The notes beneath the pieces were generated by a model, which ran no database searches, had not been told where the DNA came from, and worked only from the letters and a program-made list of their open reading frames with translations. A DNA stretch of 64,000 nucleotides, from NCBI RefSeq assembly GCF_022206305.1, contig NZ_JAKOIW010000015.1, positions 67,645-131,644 of the forward strand. Direction: 5' to 3'. Of this stretch, positions 10,872 through 22,789 are shown piece by piece. How positions within the stretch are numbered: position 1 is the stretch's first letter; every line of letters starts with the position of its first letter. This stretch comes from Gordonia sp. 'Campus' (GTDB taxonomy: Bacteria; Actinomycetota; Actinomycetes; Mycobacteriales; Mycobacteriaceae). The position numbers and the translations under genes were made by a program.

Positions 10872-12416
10872 TCAGGTTGCGGGCCAGTATTTCTTGCGCA
10901 GGTCGCCCTTCACGAGCTTTCCGGTGGGCGTCCGCGGTAGCTCGTCGACGAAGTCGACCGACCGCGGCGCCTTGTATGCGGCGATGTTGTCCTTGCTGAA
11001 GGTGATCAGGTCCTCGGCGAGTTCGTCGGTGGGCTCTTGGCCCTCCGCGAGCTGCACGCAGGCCTTGGCCACCTCGCCGAGATCGGCGTCGGGAACCCCG
11101 ATGACGGCGACGTCGAAGACAGCCGGGTGGTTGATCAGGACGTTCTCGGCTTCCTGCGGGTAGATGTTGACGCCGCCGGAGATGATCATGAACGCCTTGC
11201 GGTCGGTGAGGTACAGATACCCCTCCTCGTCGACATAGCCCACATCGCCTGTCGTCGACCAGTTCTCGTGCTCGGGGTGCTGCGCGCTGCGCGTCTTCTC
11301 CGGATCGTTGTGATACTGGAAGGCCACGTCTTCACGCTCGAAGAACACCTGACCGACCTCGCCGGTGGGCAGTTCCTTGCCGTCCTCGTCGCAGATGTGG
11401 ACCACGCCCAGAAGGGGTTTGCCCACCGAGCCGGGGTGGTCGAGCGCTTCCTGCGGTCCGATGAAGGTGGCTCCCGCGGCCTCGGTCGACGCGTAGTACT
11501 CGTGGATCACCGGGCCCCACCACTCGATCATCGCCCGCTTGACCTCCACCGGACACGGCGCGGCCGCATGGACGGCGATCTTGAGGCTGCTGACGTCGTA
11601 CTTCGTGCGGACGTCGTCGGGAAGCTTGAGCATGCGGATGAACATGGTCGGCACCCACTGGCTGTGGGTCACCTTGTACTTCTCGATGGCCGCCAGCGCC
11701 GCCTCCGGGTCGAAGCGATCCATCATCACCACCGTGCCGCCCACCGAGTTTGTCATGCCGCAATAGCGCAGTGGCGCAGCGTGATACAGCGGAGCGGGGG
11801 AGAGGTACACGGCGGACTCGTCGTAGCCGTACATCGGCGCGAAGATCGCCGTGTAGGCGTCGGGAACCTCGTCGACCTGTCCTTCGGGCATCGGTGTCTT
11901 GATGCCCTTGGGACGGCCGGTGGTGCCCGAGGAGTAGAGCATGTCGGTGCCCCGCGGCTGATCGGTACGGGGTTCGGCCGAGGCGTCGGCCAGGATCTTG
12001 TCGTAGCTCTCGAAACCGTCGAGCTCGCCGCCCCGCACCACGCGCCGACCCGCGCCCGACAGCGCCTCGATCTCGCCCGTCGCCGACACGGCGTCGACGA
12101 CGGAGGCGCCGGCGAACACGACCTGCGCATTGCAGTCGCCCAGGATGTAGTTGGTCTCGGCCGCGGTCAGATGGTGGTTGACGGCCGTGACGTACAGACC
12201 GCTGCGCAGCGCGGCCCAGTAGACCTCGAACACGTGGAGGTCGTTGGCCGAGACCACCGCGATGTTGTCGCCGCGCGTCAACCCGAGAGAGTCGAGGTAG
12301 TTGGCGAGCCGGGTCGAATTCTCGTCCAGTTGCCGGTAGGTCAGCTGCTCACCGGTGGCGGCACGAATGATCGCGGGCTTGTCCGGAGTGGACTTCGCGA
12401 AGACTCCTGGGAACAA
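10872..12416 (-). CDS. Acyl-CoA ligase (FadD-type, AMP-binding)
   Basis: ATP-dependent acyl-CoA synthetase of about 514 residues. Motifs in order: YSSGTTGRPKG (phosphate loop), YYASTEAAG, STTGDVGYVDEEGYLYLTDR (A8 hinge) and PRTPTGKL with the catalytic lysine near the C-terminus. The acyl substrate is not evident; the adjacent cholesterol oxidase makes a sterol- or lipid-derived acid plausible. TTG at 12416 is preferred because AGGAG lies 7 nt upstream and the protein then starts FPGVFAKSTPDKPAI, as relatives do. A GTG at 12449 would add 11 residues. A perfect palindrome lies upstream at 12451-12480. Confidence 0.88.
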   Translation of the reverse strand: MFPGVFAKSTPDKPAIIRAATGEQLTYRQLDENSTRLANYLDSLGLTRGDNIAVVSANDLHVFEVYWAALRSGLYVTAVNHHLTAAETNYILGDCNAQVVFAGASVVDAVSATGEIEALSGAGRRVVRGGELDGFESYDKILADASAEPRTDQPRGTDMLYSSGTTGRPKGIKTPMPEGQVDEVPDAYTAIFAPMYGYDESAVYLSPAPLYHAAPLRYCGMTNSVGGTVVMMDRFDPEAALAAIEKYKVTHSQWVPTMFIRMLKLPDDVRTKYDVSSLKIAVHAAAPCPVEVKRAMIEWWGPVIHEYYASTEAAGATFIGPQEALDHPGSVGKPLLGVVHICDEDGKELPTGEVGQVFFEREDVAFQYHNDPEKTRSAQHPEHENWSTTGDVGYVDEEGYLYLTDRKAFMIISGGVNIYPQEAENVLINHPAVFDVAVIGVPDADLGEVAKACVQLAEGQEPTDELAEDLITFSKDNIAAYKAPRSVDFVDELPRTPTGKLVKGDLRKKYWPAT

Positions 12417-12450
12417 GGGTGCACTCCTCGAAAACGAAGGGATGTTCACC

Positions 12451-12480
12451 CCGAACGAGCGCTATCTAACGCTCGTTCGG
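12451..12480 (-). promoter_or_regulatory. Perfect 11-bp inverted repeat, candidate operator of the acyl-CoA ligase gene
   Basis: Arms CCGAACGAGCG (12451-12461) and CGCTCGTTCGG (12470-12480) are exact complements, separated by 8 bp. It lies about 35 nt upstream of the TTG start. The spacer contains a -10-like TTAGAT on the minus strand, so a bound repressor would cover the promoter. The dyad length suits a TetR-type dimer; which regulator binds is unknown. Confidence 0.6.
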
Positions 12481-12528
12481 GGTGTCGTGAGTCACACTAC
12501 CTCAGAGACGTGTCCGATTCGCGGGGGC

Positions 12529-14142
12529 TCAGTGCGACGCCAGGAACCGGTCCATGGTGCGTTCGGCGAGCGCCGTGATCGTGAGCGCCGGATTGACCAG
12601 GCCGACGGCTCCGGGCGCGAACGACCCGTCGACGACGTAGAGGTTGTCGTAGCCGTGCACGGCGCCGTCATAGGACGCCGCGCGGTTCATCACGACGCCG
12701 CCGAGCCCGTGATACGTTCCCGCCGAACCGAATCCGACCGCGCGGGTGTAGATCGGCACGCCGTTGGCCGGACGGCCGTAGCGGGCCTCGGTACGTTGGT
12801 GGAAGCGTGCGATGAAGGCGGTGGCCTGCCGATCGACGTCGTTGGTGCCCTCCGCGTGGGGGTAGCTGAGCTTCGCGGTGCGCGTGGCGTGATCGAAGTC
12901 GATCGTCCCGCGCTCGTCGGTGAGCGCCTGCACGAGGTGGGTGGTGGCCGCCTTGCCGAGCGGGGCCGGCAGAGGCGTCGCCTGATAGACCATCGACACC
13001 GGCGTGTCGGTGAGATGGTCCTCGTAGATCCGTGCGTAGCCGGGACCGCCCTGCACCAGGCCGAAGTCCTCGGACGGGTTGCTGCGGATCGTGAGGAAGT
13101 CGCCGTTGGTGCCGAAACCGTCGCCGATGCGTGGCGACAGCCGGGGCAGCGTTCCCTTGGCCCGCGCCTCGACGAGCATCCGGGTGGTGTGGAACGAGCC
13201 TGCCGCCATGAACAGGTGGTCGGCCTCAGCCGTCACCGTCCGGACGGTCCGGCCCTGTTCGTCGCGGACACGCGCGGTCACCGCGAATCCCGCGCGCCGC
13301 GAACGCGGACGGATCTCGAAGACCTCGTGCATCGGCTTGATCGTGACGTTGCCGGTGCGCTCGGCGGCGGCGAGATAGGTCCGGTCCGTGGACTTCTTGG
13401 CCCCGCTGTTCACGCCGTAGCTCAGTTCGCCCGCGATGACGGACGGGTTCTTGCGCCCGGCGATCTCGTCCCGGACGATGTCCCAGTCGATCGCGAAGTC
13501 GAAGAAGTGGGGCGACGCACCGTAGCGGGCGATCACTTTGAGCCAGTTCCGTGCGCCGACATAGTTGGGGTGGGCCAGGATGTCCGCGGGCATCCCCGAC
13601 ACCCCGAGTCCCTGCTTGGCCCGCGGATAGTAGGTGGCGGCGAGTTCGGCGTAGTCGGCCGCGGCCGGGAAGACGTGCTCGAAGTCCTGTCGTCGCGGAA
13701 CGGGTGTGAACGAGCCGAAGACGAGCGAGCCGCCGCCGACGCCGGCACCGTAGACCGCCTCGATGCCGTTGCCGACGACGTGGTCCAGTACTCCCGGATA
13801 AGGCTCGACCGGGATCGAGGTGGCGCTGTTGGCGCCCGCGCGATTGCCGAACCAGGCGGCACGCTTGTCCGGCCGCGAGAACGCCGCGAAGGTGTTGCCG
13901 TCGGGGCGGATCGGCCAGCGACGGCCTCGTTCGAAGACGGTGGTCCGGTATCCGGCCTGTCCCAGGCGGAGCGCGGCGACCGAGCCGCCGAACCCGGTTC
14001 CGATGACGATGGCGGTACGGCCCGGGGCGGCCTGCGAGGTCGCGGGGGCGGCGGCGAGGGCGCCGAGCGCCCCGGCAGCCACTGCGGAACGGATGACGGT
14101 CCGCCGCGAAACCGGCGGCGTCGAGATGTTGTCGAAGATCAC
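12529..14142 (-). CDS. Secreted cholesterol oxidase (GMC family)
   Basis: FAD enzyme expected to oxidise and isomerise cholesterol to cholest-4-en-3-one outside the cell; 537 residues. The N-terminus is a Tat signal (SRRTVIRS, then an Ala-rich hydrophobic stretch ending near TSQAAP). It is followed by GTGFGGSVAALRLGQAGY for FAD and by PDGNTFAAFSRPDKRAAWF, close to Streptomyces/Rhodococcus ChoA. C-terminal YHGLGG and NPALTITALAER carry the expected active-site His and Asn. GTG at 14142 has AAGG 7 nt upstream. An iron-box-like sequence lies in the divergent intergenic region. Confidence 0.87.
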   Translation of the reverse strand: MIFDNISTPPVSRRTVIRSAVAAGALGALAAAPATSQAAPGRTAIVIGTGFGGSVAALRLGQAGYRTTVFERGRRWPIRPDGNTFAAFSRPDKRAAWFGNRAGANSATSIPVEPYPGVLDHVVGNGIEAVYGAGVGGGSLVFGSFTPVPRRQDFEHVFPAAADYAELAATYYPRAKQGLGVSGMPADILAHPNYVGARNWLKVIARYGASPHFFDFAIDWDIVRDEIAGRKNPSVIAGELSYGVNSGAKKSTDRTYLAAAERTGNVTIKPMHEVFEIRPRSRRAGFAVTARVRDEQGRTVRTVTAEADHLFMAAGSFHTTRMLVEARAKGTLPRLSPRIGDGFGTNGDFLTIRSNPSEDFGLVQGGPGYARIYEDHLTDTPVSMVYQATPLPAPLGKAATTHLVQALTDERGTIDFDHATRTAKLSYPHAEGTNDVDRQATAFIARFHQRTEARYGRPANGVPIYTRAVGFGSAGTYHGLGGVVMNRAASYDGAVHGYDNLYVVDGSFAPGAVGLVNPALTITALAERTMDRFLASH

Positions 14143-14147
14143 CGAGA

Positions 14148-14172
14148 AACCTTAGCCCGCACAACTAAGGTT
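14148..14172 (-). promoter_or_regulatory. 8-bp inverted repeat upstream of cholesterol oxidase
   Basis: AACCTTAG (14148-14155) and CTAAGGTT (14165-14172) are perfect complements around a 9-bp spacer. The left arm is within 6 nt of the cholesterol oxidase start codon and the right arm overlaps the iron-box-like sequence at 14166-14184. It could be a hairpin in the leader or a regulator half-site pair. Confidence 0.45.
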
Positions 14173-14184
14173 AGGAACTCCTAA
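14166..14184. promoter_or_regulatory. IdeR/DtxR-like iron box
   Basis: TAAGGTTAGGAACTCCTAA matches the mycobacterial iron-box consensus TTAGGTTAGGCTAACCTAA at 14 of 19 positions by eye, including both outer pentamers except one base. It lies between the divergent cholesterol oxidase gene and the unknown gene at 14234, so it could control either. Mismatches are concentrated in the centre of the site. Confidence 0.4.
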
Positions 14185-14220
14185 CAAACGACCTCGGTGT
14201 GGAATGGATCACCATCCCGA

Positions 14221-14226
14221 TAGGCT
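14221..14226 (+). promoter_or_regulatory. Leaderless -10 box of the gene at 14234
   Basis: TAGGCT is followed by 7 nt and then GTG at 14234. This supports the downstream GTG start over ATG at 14204, which would lie upstream of the expected transcript start. Confidence 0.5.
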
Positions 14227-14233
14227 TGTCGGC

Positions 14234-15097
14234 GTGACGGCGTCGGTGCAGATCGAGGTGGACCGCGACAGCGTGGCGATGGGGGACGACGTCACGTCCC
14301 ACCTGCGGCAGATCACCGTGACACCGGGCACGTTGTTGAGCGTCGTGCTCGATGCGGCCGCGCCGGAGATCCGTGCGCGCGGTTGGTCGTGGGTGGCCGA
14401 TGTCGACGGCCGGGTCGCCGCGGTCTGGTCGGTGGACCATGGCGTGCAGATGCTCGTCGAGGACGCTGCGGTGTCGGTCACCGACGCGCCGCACCGAATC
14501 CACTACCGGTACTTCCTGCAGATCGATCCGGCATGGTTGCATCGGCGGCTCGCCGACGGCGCGGCAGCGAACCGGCCCGCGCTGGAACGCGACTACCGCC
14601 CTCTCGGTGACCGGCGACGCGAGGAGGAAGAACGTCGCCGGGAACGCGACTCGTCGGCTCGGTACCTGACCGGCGAGTGCACCGAGGCGTTGCGTGGGTT
14701 CGGCGCGGAGTTCGACCTGCACAACGACCGCATGGCGCGCTTCACACTGTTCGGGTCATCGATGCGGGTACAGCGCGCCGACACCATGACCATGACCTTC
14801 GACGGTACGAACGGGGTCTTGTCGTCGATTCGGCCCGTCGCGGTCGCCGAATGCTGGCTGGTCGCCGTCACCGGACAACGGGCGCGGCAGGCACGGGGTC
14901 TGGCCCCCGTCGACGACGACCCCCGGAGGCCGGCGCCGGAGCTCTGGCCCATGGCGTCGGGGACCGCCGGGACGAGGCGCTGGACGACCAGAGGCACTCC
15001 GGTCGTCCAGCTGACGGGTGACGACGCGGTCCGGGCCTACCGGTTGTCGGCGGGCCGGTCGATCCGGGAGGTCGTGGCGATACTGACCGCCGGGTGA
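14234..15097 (+). CDS. Protein of unknown function
   Basis: I do not recognise a family. The 287-residue product has no signal peptide or membrane segment. Its first 110 residues look like a folded beta-rich domain (WSWVADVDGRVAAVWS). A highly charged Arg/Glu stretch (RRREEEERRRERD) follows near residue 130 and then a second domain ending in SAGRSIREVVAIL. GTG at 14234 is chosen because a TAGGCT -10 box is 7 nt upstream; an in-frame ATG at 14204 would add MDHHPDRLVG. It converges on the TetR gene with a 4-nt gap. Confidence 0.65.
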   Translation: MTASVQIEVDRDSVAMGDDVTSHLRQITVTPGTLLSVVLDAAAPEIRARGWSWVADVDGRVAAVWSVDHGVQMLVEDAAVSVTDAPHRIHYRYFLQIDPAWLHRRLADGAAANRPALERDYRPLGDRRREEEERRRERDSSARYLTGECTEALRGFGAEFDLHNDRMARFTLFGSSMRVQRADTMTMTFDGTNGVLSSIRPVAVAECWLVAVTGQRARQARGLAPVDDDPRRPAPELWPMASGTAGTRRWTTRGTPVVQLTGDDAVRAYRLSAGRSIREVVAILTAG

Positions 15098-15101
15098 GGC
15101 G

Positions 15102-15668
15102 TCAGTCGTGCGCCCGCACGGACTCCTCGACCAGGTCGAGCACCGCGTGTAGATCGTCGGTGGGCTGGCCGGTGGCCAACCGGGTGATCAGACCGTCGAG
15201 GACGAGGTCGAGATAGTTCAGCAGGACGTCCGTCGGTACGTCGTCGCGCAGGCGTCCCGCCTGGCGGCCCCGTTCCAGCCGACTGAGGGTCGCCTGCTCG
15301 ACCTCCGCCGCGTACGACACCCACTCCGCCCGGAAGCCGTTGTCCGTCCGTAGTTTTCGGGCGATCTCCAACCGGGTGCCGAGCCAGTCGAAATCCTGCG
15401 GCCGGGTGAGCATGTCGCGCATGACCTGCACCAGGCCCTGTTCGGCCGCCACGTCGGCCATCCGCTCGGCGTCTTCCCGTGCGAGCGCGAGGAACAGCGC
15501 TTCCTTGTCCCGGTAGTGATGGAAGATCGCACCACGAGAAAGGCCCGTGGACTCCTCGATGCGTTTGACGGTCGCGCCGTCATATCCGTACTCCGCGAAG
15601 CAATGCCGCGCGCCGTCGAGAATCTCCCGACGACGCGCGGCAAGCCGGTCATCGCTGACCTTGGGCAC
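15102..15668 (-). CDS. acnR: AcnR, TetR-family repressor of aconitase
   Basis: A 188-residue TetR regulator. The N-terminal helix-turn-helix spans about 15-60 (ATVKRIEESTGLSRGAIFHH, then YRDKEALF) and the rest is the all-helical ligand and dimer domain. In Corynebacterium the equivalent gene directly follows acn and represses it; the same order is seen here, and a matching operator lies at the acn promoter (18684-18705). GTG at 15668 has a strong AGGAGG upstream. Only 15 bp separate it from the acn stop, so it is probably cotranscribed and part of its own feedback loop. Confidence 0.88.
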   Translation of the reverse strand: MPKVSDDRLAARRREILDGARHCFAEYGYDGATVKRIEESTGLSRGAIFHHYRDKEALFLALAREDAERMADVAAEQGLVQVMRDMLTRPQDFDWLGTRLEIARKLRTDNGFRAEWVSYAAEVEQATLSRLERGRQAGRLRDDVPTDVLLNYLDLVLDGLITRLATGQPTDDLHAVLDLVEESVRAHD

Positions 15669-15683
15669 GTCGCGTGCCTCCTG

Positions 15684-19495
<3,812 letters not shown>

Positions 19496-19871
19496 CCTGC
19501 GCCTGATCCTCACACCTGACCCCGCCGGAGCCTCACCGGCGGGCCCCACGCCTCGCGCATATCGCAGCTCGACGATGCCCGTGACGTGCGGCGGCGCGTG
19601 TCCCGCGCTCTGTTGCCGATTCGAGACCTTGGCGAACCGTGGATCTTTTGCCAGTTCACGGCATTTTCGCAGGTAATCACGCCTTTGTAATTCTGCGACA
19701 AGGTTTTCTCGTGTGGTTGATGTGACGTACGGTTCTGAAGTCGCATGTGTTTCCTGTGAGTCCCACAGGGTCACTTGTTACTGAAGTGCAGTGTGTGATC
19801 GCGGGTCCCCCGACCGTCGATCGCCAGCCGGGGATCGCCAACATCCCCGCACGAAACCGCGAGGAGTTCCG
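19496..19871 (+). other. Long leader/promoter region of the NlpC/P60 gene
   Basis: A 376-bp gap without a gene, with an AT-richer core (about 19640-19760) unlike its surroundings. Visible elements: a GTAAT direct repeat (19673-19677 and 19687-19691), a -10-like TACGGT (19728-19733), hairpin CCTGTG/CACAGG (19753-19769) and hairpin CGGGGAT/ATCCCCG (19829-19849) just before the Shine-Dalgarno. Long regulated leaders are common upstream of NlpC/P60 peptidase genes in this phylum. I could not match the c-di-AMP (ydaO) riboswitch signatures. Confidence 0.5.
19829..19849 (+). promoter_or_regulatory. Hairpin before the NlpC/P60 gene Shine-Dalgarno
   Basis: CGGGGAT (19829-19835) and ATCCCCG (19843-19849) pair perfectly around a 7-nt loop, 11 nt before GAGGAG at 19861-19866. 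Its position allows control of translation or, with read-through, attenuation; no U-tract follows. Confidence 0.45.
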
Positions 19872-21383
19872 GTGAGTCGAGGAAGAACTGGTGCGTCCTG
19901 GCCGACGCGCATCTCGGCAGCCCTTGCTGTCGTGCTCATCTGCGCGGTCGGAGCCGGTCACGCCACCGCGGCGCCGAAGAAGGCCCCCGAATCCCCGGTG
20001 TCCGGTCTGATCAACCGCATCGCGTCGGTCAACCAGGACATCGCCGACCTGGATCAGGCGCTCGCGGCGCGTCAGGAGACGGTCAACCGGTCGATCGTCG
20101 ACTTCCAGAACTCCCTGGCGCAGCGCCGCCTCGCCTCGGTCGCGGCTCGCGGTGCCCGCACCGAACTAGACCGCGCCGGCCGCGCGGTCGTCGACGCGCA
20201 AAAGGAGTTCGACCGCTTCGCTCGCCTTGCGTACCAGCAAGGGCCCGAACAGGTCTCCATGTCGAACTATGTCTCCTCGACCGACCCCCAGGCCGTGCTC
20301 GACCGCATGAAACTCCTCGACCAGGTCGGCAAGAAGCAGCAGGAGATGATCCGCAAGCTGCAGGTCGCCCGCAACCAGAAGGCCAACCGGCTCGCCGCGG
20401 TCGAGGCCACTCGCAGGCAGGCGTCCTTCGCGGCCAAGAGCGCCGAGCAGCGCAAGAACGACGCGATGGCCGCGGTGACCGAGGCGAAGGCCGCGATCTC
20501 CACGCAGCAGAAGCGCAAGGCCACGCTCATCGGCGAGCGTGACCGGGTGCAGAAGCGACTCAACACCATTCGCGGTTATGTGCCCAAGCAGACCGTCGAG
20601 GGGCCGTCGGCGAGTGACCTGCTCGCCGGTCTCTTCCCGTCCGACCCGTCCGGGGGCGGTGTCCTCAAGGCGCTCCCGCAGACCCCGGCGACCGACAACC
20701 AGGCCCTCGCGGTGGCGGCCGAAGCCGCTGCCCGGCTGGCGATCGACGTGGGCCAGTCGGTCCTGGCCGGTCTGGTCGGACAGCAGCAGCTGCCCCAGTC
20801 GGAACTGCTGAACGAACTCGGCATCGGCGGCGCCGACCTGACCGGGAGCAGCGGCGGGGACACCCTCAGCGCACGGCTCGGTTCGGGCAGCCTGGGCACT
20901 CTGTTCGGCAGTTCGTCCGGCGGCGGCGGAGGAGGCGGGATGGTCCGCCCCGGACTGCGCGGGCCGCAGGCCGTCGAGATCGCCGTGAACCGCGCGCTGT
21001 CGCAGCTCAACGTCCCCTACGCGTGGGGCGGCGGTGACGCCAACGGTCCGACGCAGGGCATCCGCGACGGCGGTGTCGCCGACAGCTACGGCGACTACAA
21101 CAAGATCGGGTTCGACTGCTCGGGGCTGATGATCTACGCATTCGCCGGCGTGGGTATCGAACTCCCGCACTACACGGGTTACCAGTACACCTCGGGCCCG
21201 CAGTTCCCGTTGTCGCAGATGCGTCGTGGCGACATGATCTTCTACGGCCCGAACGCGAGCGCGCACGTCGCGCTGTACCTCGGCGACAACAAGATGGTCG
21301 AGGCGCCGCAGTCGGGCGACGTGGTCAAGGTGTCGCCGCTGCGCACCGACGGTGCGATGCCGAACGTCGTGCGCCTGCTCTGA
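19872..21383 (+). CDS. RipA-like NlpC/P60 peptidoglycan hydrolase
   Basis: Secreted D,L-endopeptidase that cuts peptidoglycan stem peptides, needed for daughter-cell separation in mycobacteria; 503 residues. A signal peptide (RISAALAVVLICAVGAGHATA) is followed by a long coiled-coil region (about 45-235), then a Gly-rich linker (SSGGGGGGGM). The C-terminal NlpC/P60 domain has catalytic Cys in IGFDCSGLMIYAF and His in ASAHVALYLG. GTG at 19872 has GAGGAG 5 nt upstream. M. tuberculosis carries ripA and ripB in tandem here; only one gene is present in this window. Confidence 0.9.
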   Translation: MSRGRTGASWPTRISAALAVVLICAVGAGHATAAPKKAPESPVSGLINRIASVNQDIADLDQALAARQETVNRSIVDFQNSLAQRRLASVAARGARTELDRAGRAVVDAQKEFDRFARLAYQQGPEQVSMSNYVSSTDPQAVLDRMKLLDQVGKKQQEMIRKLQVARNQKANRLAAVEATRRQASFAAKSAEQRKNDAMAAVTEAKAAISTQQKRKATLIGERDRVQKRLNTIRGYVPKQTVEGPSASDLLAGLFPSDPSGGGVLKALPQTPATDNQALAVAAEAAARLAIDVGQSVLAGLVGQQQLPQSELLNELGIGGADLTGSSGGDTLSARLGSGSLGTLFGSSSGGGGGGGMVRPGLRGPQAVEIAVNRALSQLNVPYAWGGGDANGPTQGIRDGGVADSYGDYNKIGFDCSGLMIYAFAGVGIELPHYTGYQYTSGPQFPLSQMRRGDMIFYGPNASAHVALYLGDNKMVEAPQSGDVVKVSPLRTDGAMPNVVRLL

Positions 21384-21433
21384 TCGGGGTCCGGCGACCG
21401 TCCTTCCGAACGCACGACACCGGTCGGGTCTTC

Positions 21434-21464
21434 TTGGCACCTTTTCAGTTCTCACCGCTAGGCT
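21434..21464 (+). promoter_or_regulatory. Promoter of the moxR operon
   Basis: TTGGCA (21434-21439) and TAGGCT (21459-21464) are separated by 19 bp in the 206-bp gap after the NlpC/P60 gene. It would give a leader of roughly 120 nt before the moxR TTG start. Confidence 0.5.
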
Positions 21465-21589
21465 GGCACAAGCACACGCGGGGGTCTCGGCCTGCGCGCG
21501 TCGCGTGGCCGTTTCCGACCGGTCGCGCCCACACCAGCTGACGCATCGCAGTTCAGACGAACAGCAGTTCAGAGGAACAGGAGCACGGG

Positions 21590-22789
21590 TTGACCGAATC
21601 GCACTCCCTCGACAAGGCGGCCACGGGGGATCCCGGGACGACCGGAGCGGACGCCTCGGTACTGAGTGATGCCGACATCGCCCTGCTCGAGCGGGCCATC
21701 TACGAGGTCAAGCGAGTCATCGTCGGCCAGGACCAACTCGTCGAGCGCATCCTCGTCGGCCTGCTCGCCCGCGGTCACATCCTGCTCGAGGGTGTTCCCG
21801 GCGTCGCGAAGACGCTGGCGGTCGAGACGTTCGCGCGCGTGGTCGGCGGATCGTTCTCGCGCGTGCAGTTCACCCCCGACCTCGTTCCCACCGACCTGAT
21901 CGGTACCCGGATCTACCGACAGGGCCGCGAGGAGTTCGACACCGAACTCGGCCCGGTCGTCGCGAACTTCCTGCTCGCCGACGAGATCAACCGCGCGCCG
22001 GCCAAGGTCCAGTCGGCCCTGCTGGAGGTCATGGCCGAACGGCACGTGTCCATCGGCGGCAAGACCTACCCCATGCCCGATCCGTTCCTGGTGATGGCGA
22101 CGCAGAACCCCATCGAGAACGAGGGCGTGTACCCGCTGCCGGAGGCGCAGCGCGACCGCTTCCTGTTCAAGGTCCTCGTCGACTACCCGTCGGTCGAGGA
22201 GGAGCGCGAGATCGTCTACCGGATGGGCAACGTCCCGCCGACCGCCTCGCAGGTCCTCGATCCGGCGGCGATGCTACGTCTGCAACGGACCGCGGCGAAC
22301 GTCTTCGTGCACCACGCGCTCGTCGACTACGTCGTCCGGGTCATCAACGCCACCCGCCGGCCCGCCGAACTCGGTCTCAACGACGTCGCGTCGTGGCTGT
22401 CCTACGGGGCGTCGCCGCGCGCGACCCTGGGCATCGTCGCAGCTGCGCGTGCGCTGGCGCTCGTCCGCGGACGCGACTACGTCATCCCGCAGGACGTCGT
22501 CGAGATCATGCCCGACGTCCTGCGTCACCGGCTGGTGCTGTCCTATGACGCACTGGCCGACGAGATCGATGCCGATCAGGTGATCTCCCGTGTGCTCCAG
22601 ACCGTCGGACTGCCGCAGGTGGGCGCTCAGCCGATGGCCCAGGGGCAGTACCCGGCCGGACAGTCGCACGCGCCCGGTCCGCAGCAGGGCGCCAACGGCT
22701 ATGCGGGACAACAGGTTCCGCAGTCCGCCGGTCCGGTGAACCCGAACCAGGCGCCGGTGAACCGGAATTCTTCGCAGTATGGCGGCTAA
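21590..22789 (+). CDS. moxR: MoxR-family AAA+ ATPase
   Basis: Chaperone-type AAA+ ATPase, 399 residues, thought to mature or assemble partner protein complexes with VWA proteins. Walker A GVPGVAKT, Walker B LLADEINRAPAKVQS and sensor I ATQNPIENEG are present. About 60 C-terminal residues form a Gln/Pro/Gly-rich tail (QGANGYAGQQVPQSAG) likely to be disordered. The TTG start is supported by AGGAG at 21579-21583, 6 nt away. It overlaps the DUF58 gene by 11 nt, so the three-gene module is coupled. Confidence 0.9.
   Translation: MTESHSLDKAATGDPGTTGADASVLSDADIALLERAIYEVKRVIVGQDQLVERILVGLLARGHILLEGVPGVAKTLAVETFARVVGGSFSRVQFTPDLVPTDLIGTRIYRQGREEFDTELGPVVANFLLADEINRAPAKVQSALLEVMAERHVSIGGKTYPMPDPFLVMATQNPIENEGVYPLPEAQRDRFLFKVLVDYPSVEEEREIVYRMGNVPPTASQVLDPAAMLRLQRTAANVFVHHALVDYVVRVINATRRPAELGLNDVASWLSYGASPRATLGIVAAARALALVRGRDYVIPQDVVEIMPDVLRHRLVLSYDALADEIDADQVISRVLQTVGLPQVGAQPMAQGQYPAGQSHAPGPQQGANGYAGQQVPQSAGPVNPNQAPVNRNSSQYGG

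Noticed and set aside
12417..12449. GTG 12449 as the acyl-CoA ligase start
   Set aside because: No Shine-Dalgarno precedes it and it would abut the palindrome; TTG 12416 has AGGAG at correct spacing and the family-like N-terminus. Not fully excluded.
19496..19871. c-di-AMP (ydaO) riboswitch upstream of the NlpC/P60 gene
   Set aside because: The characteristic conserved core segments were not found by eye; only local hairpins are visible.
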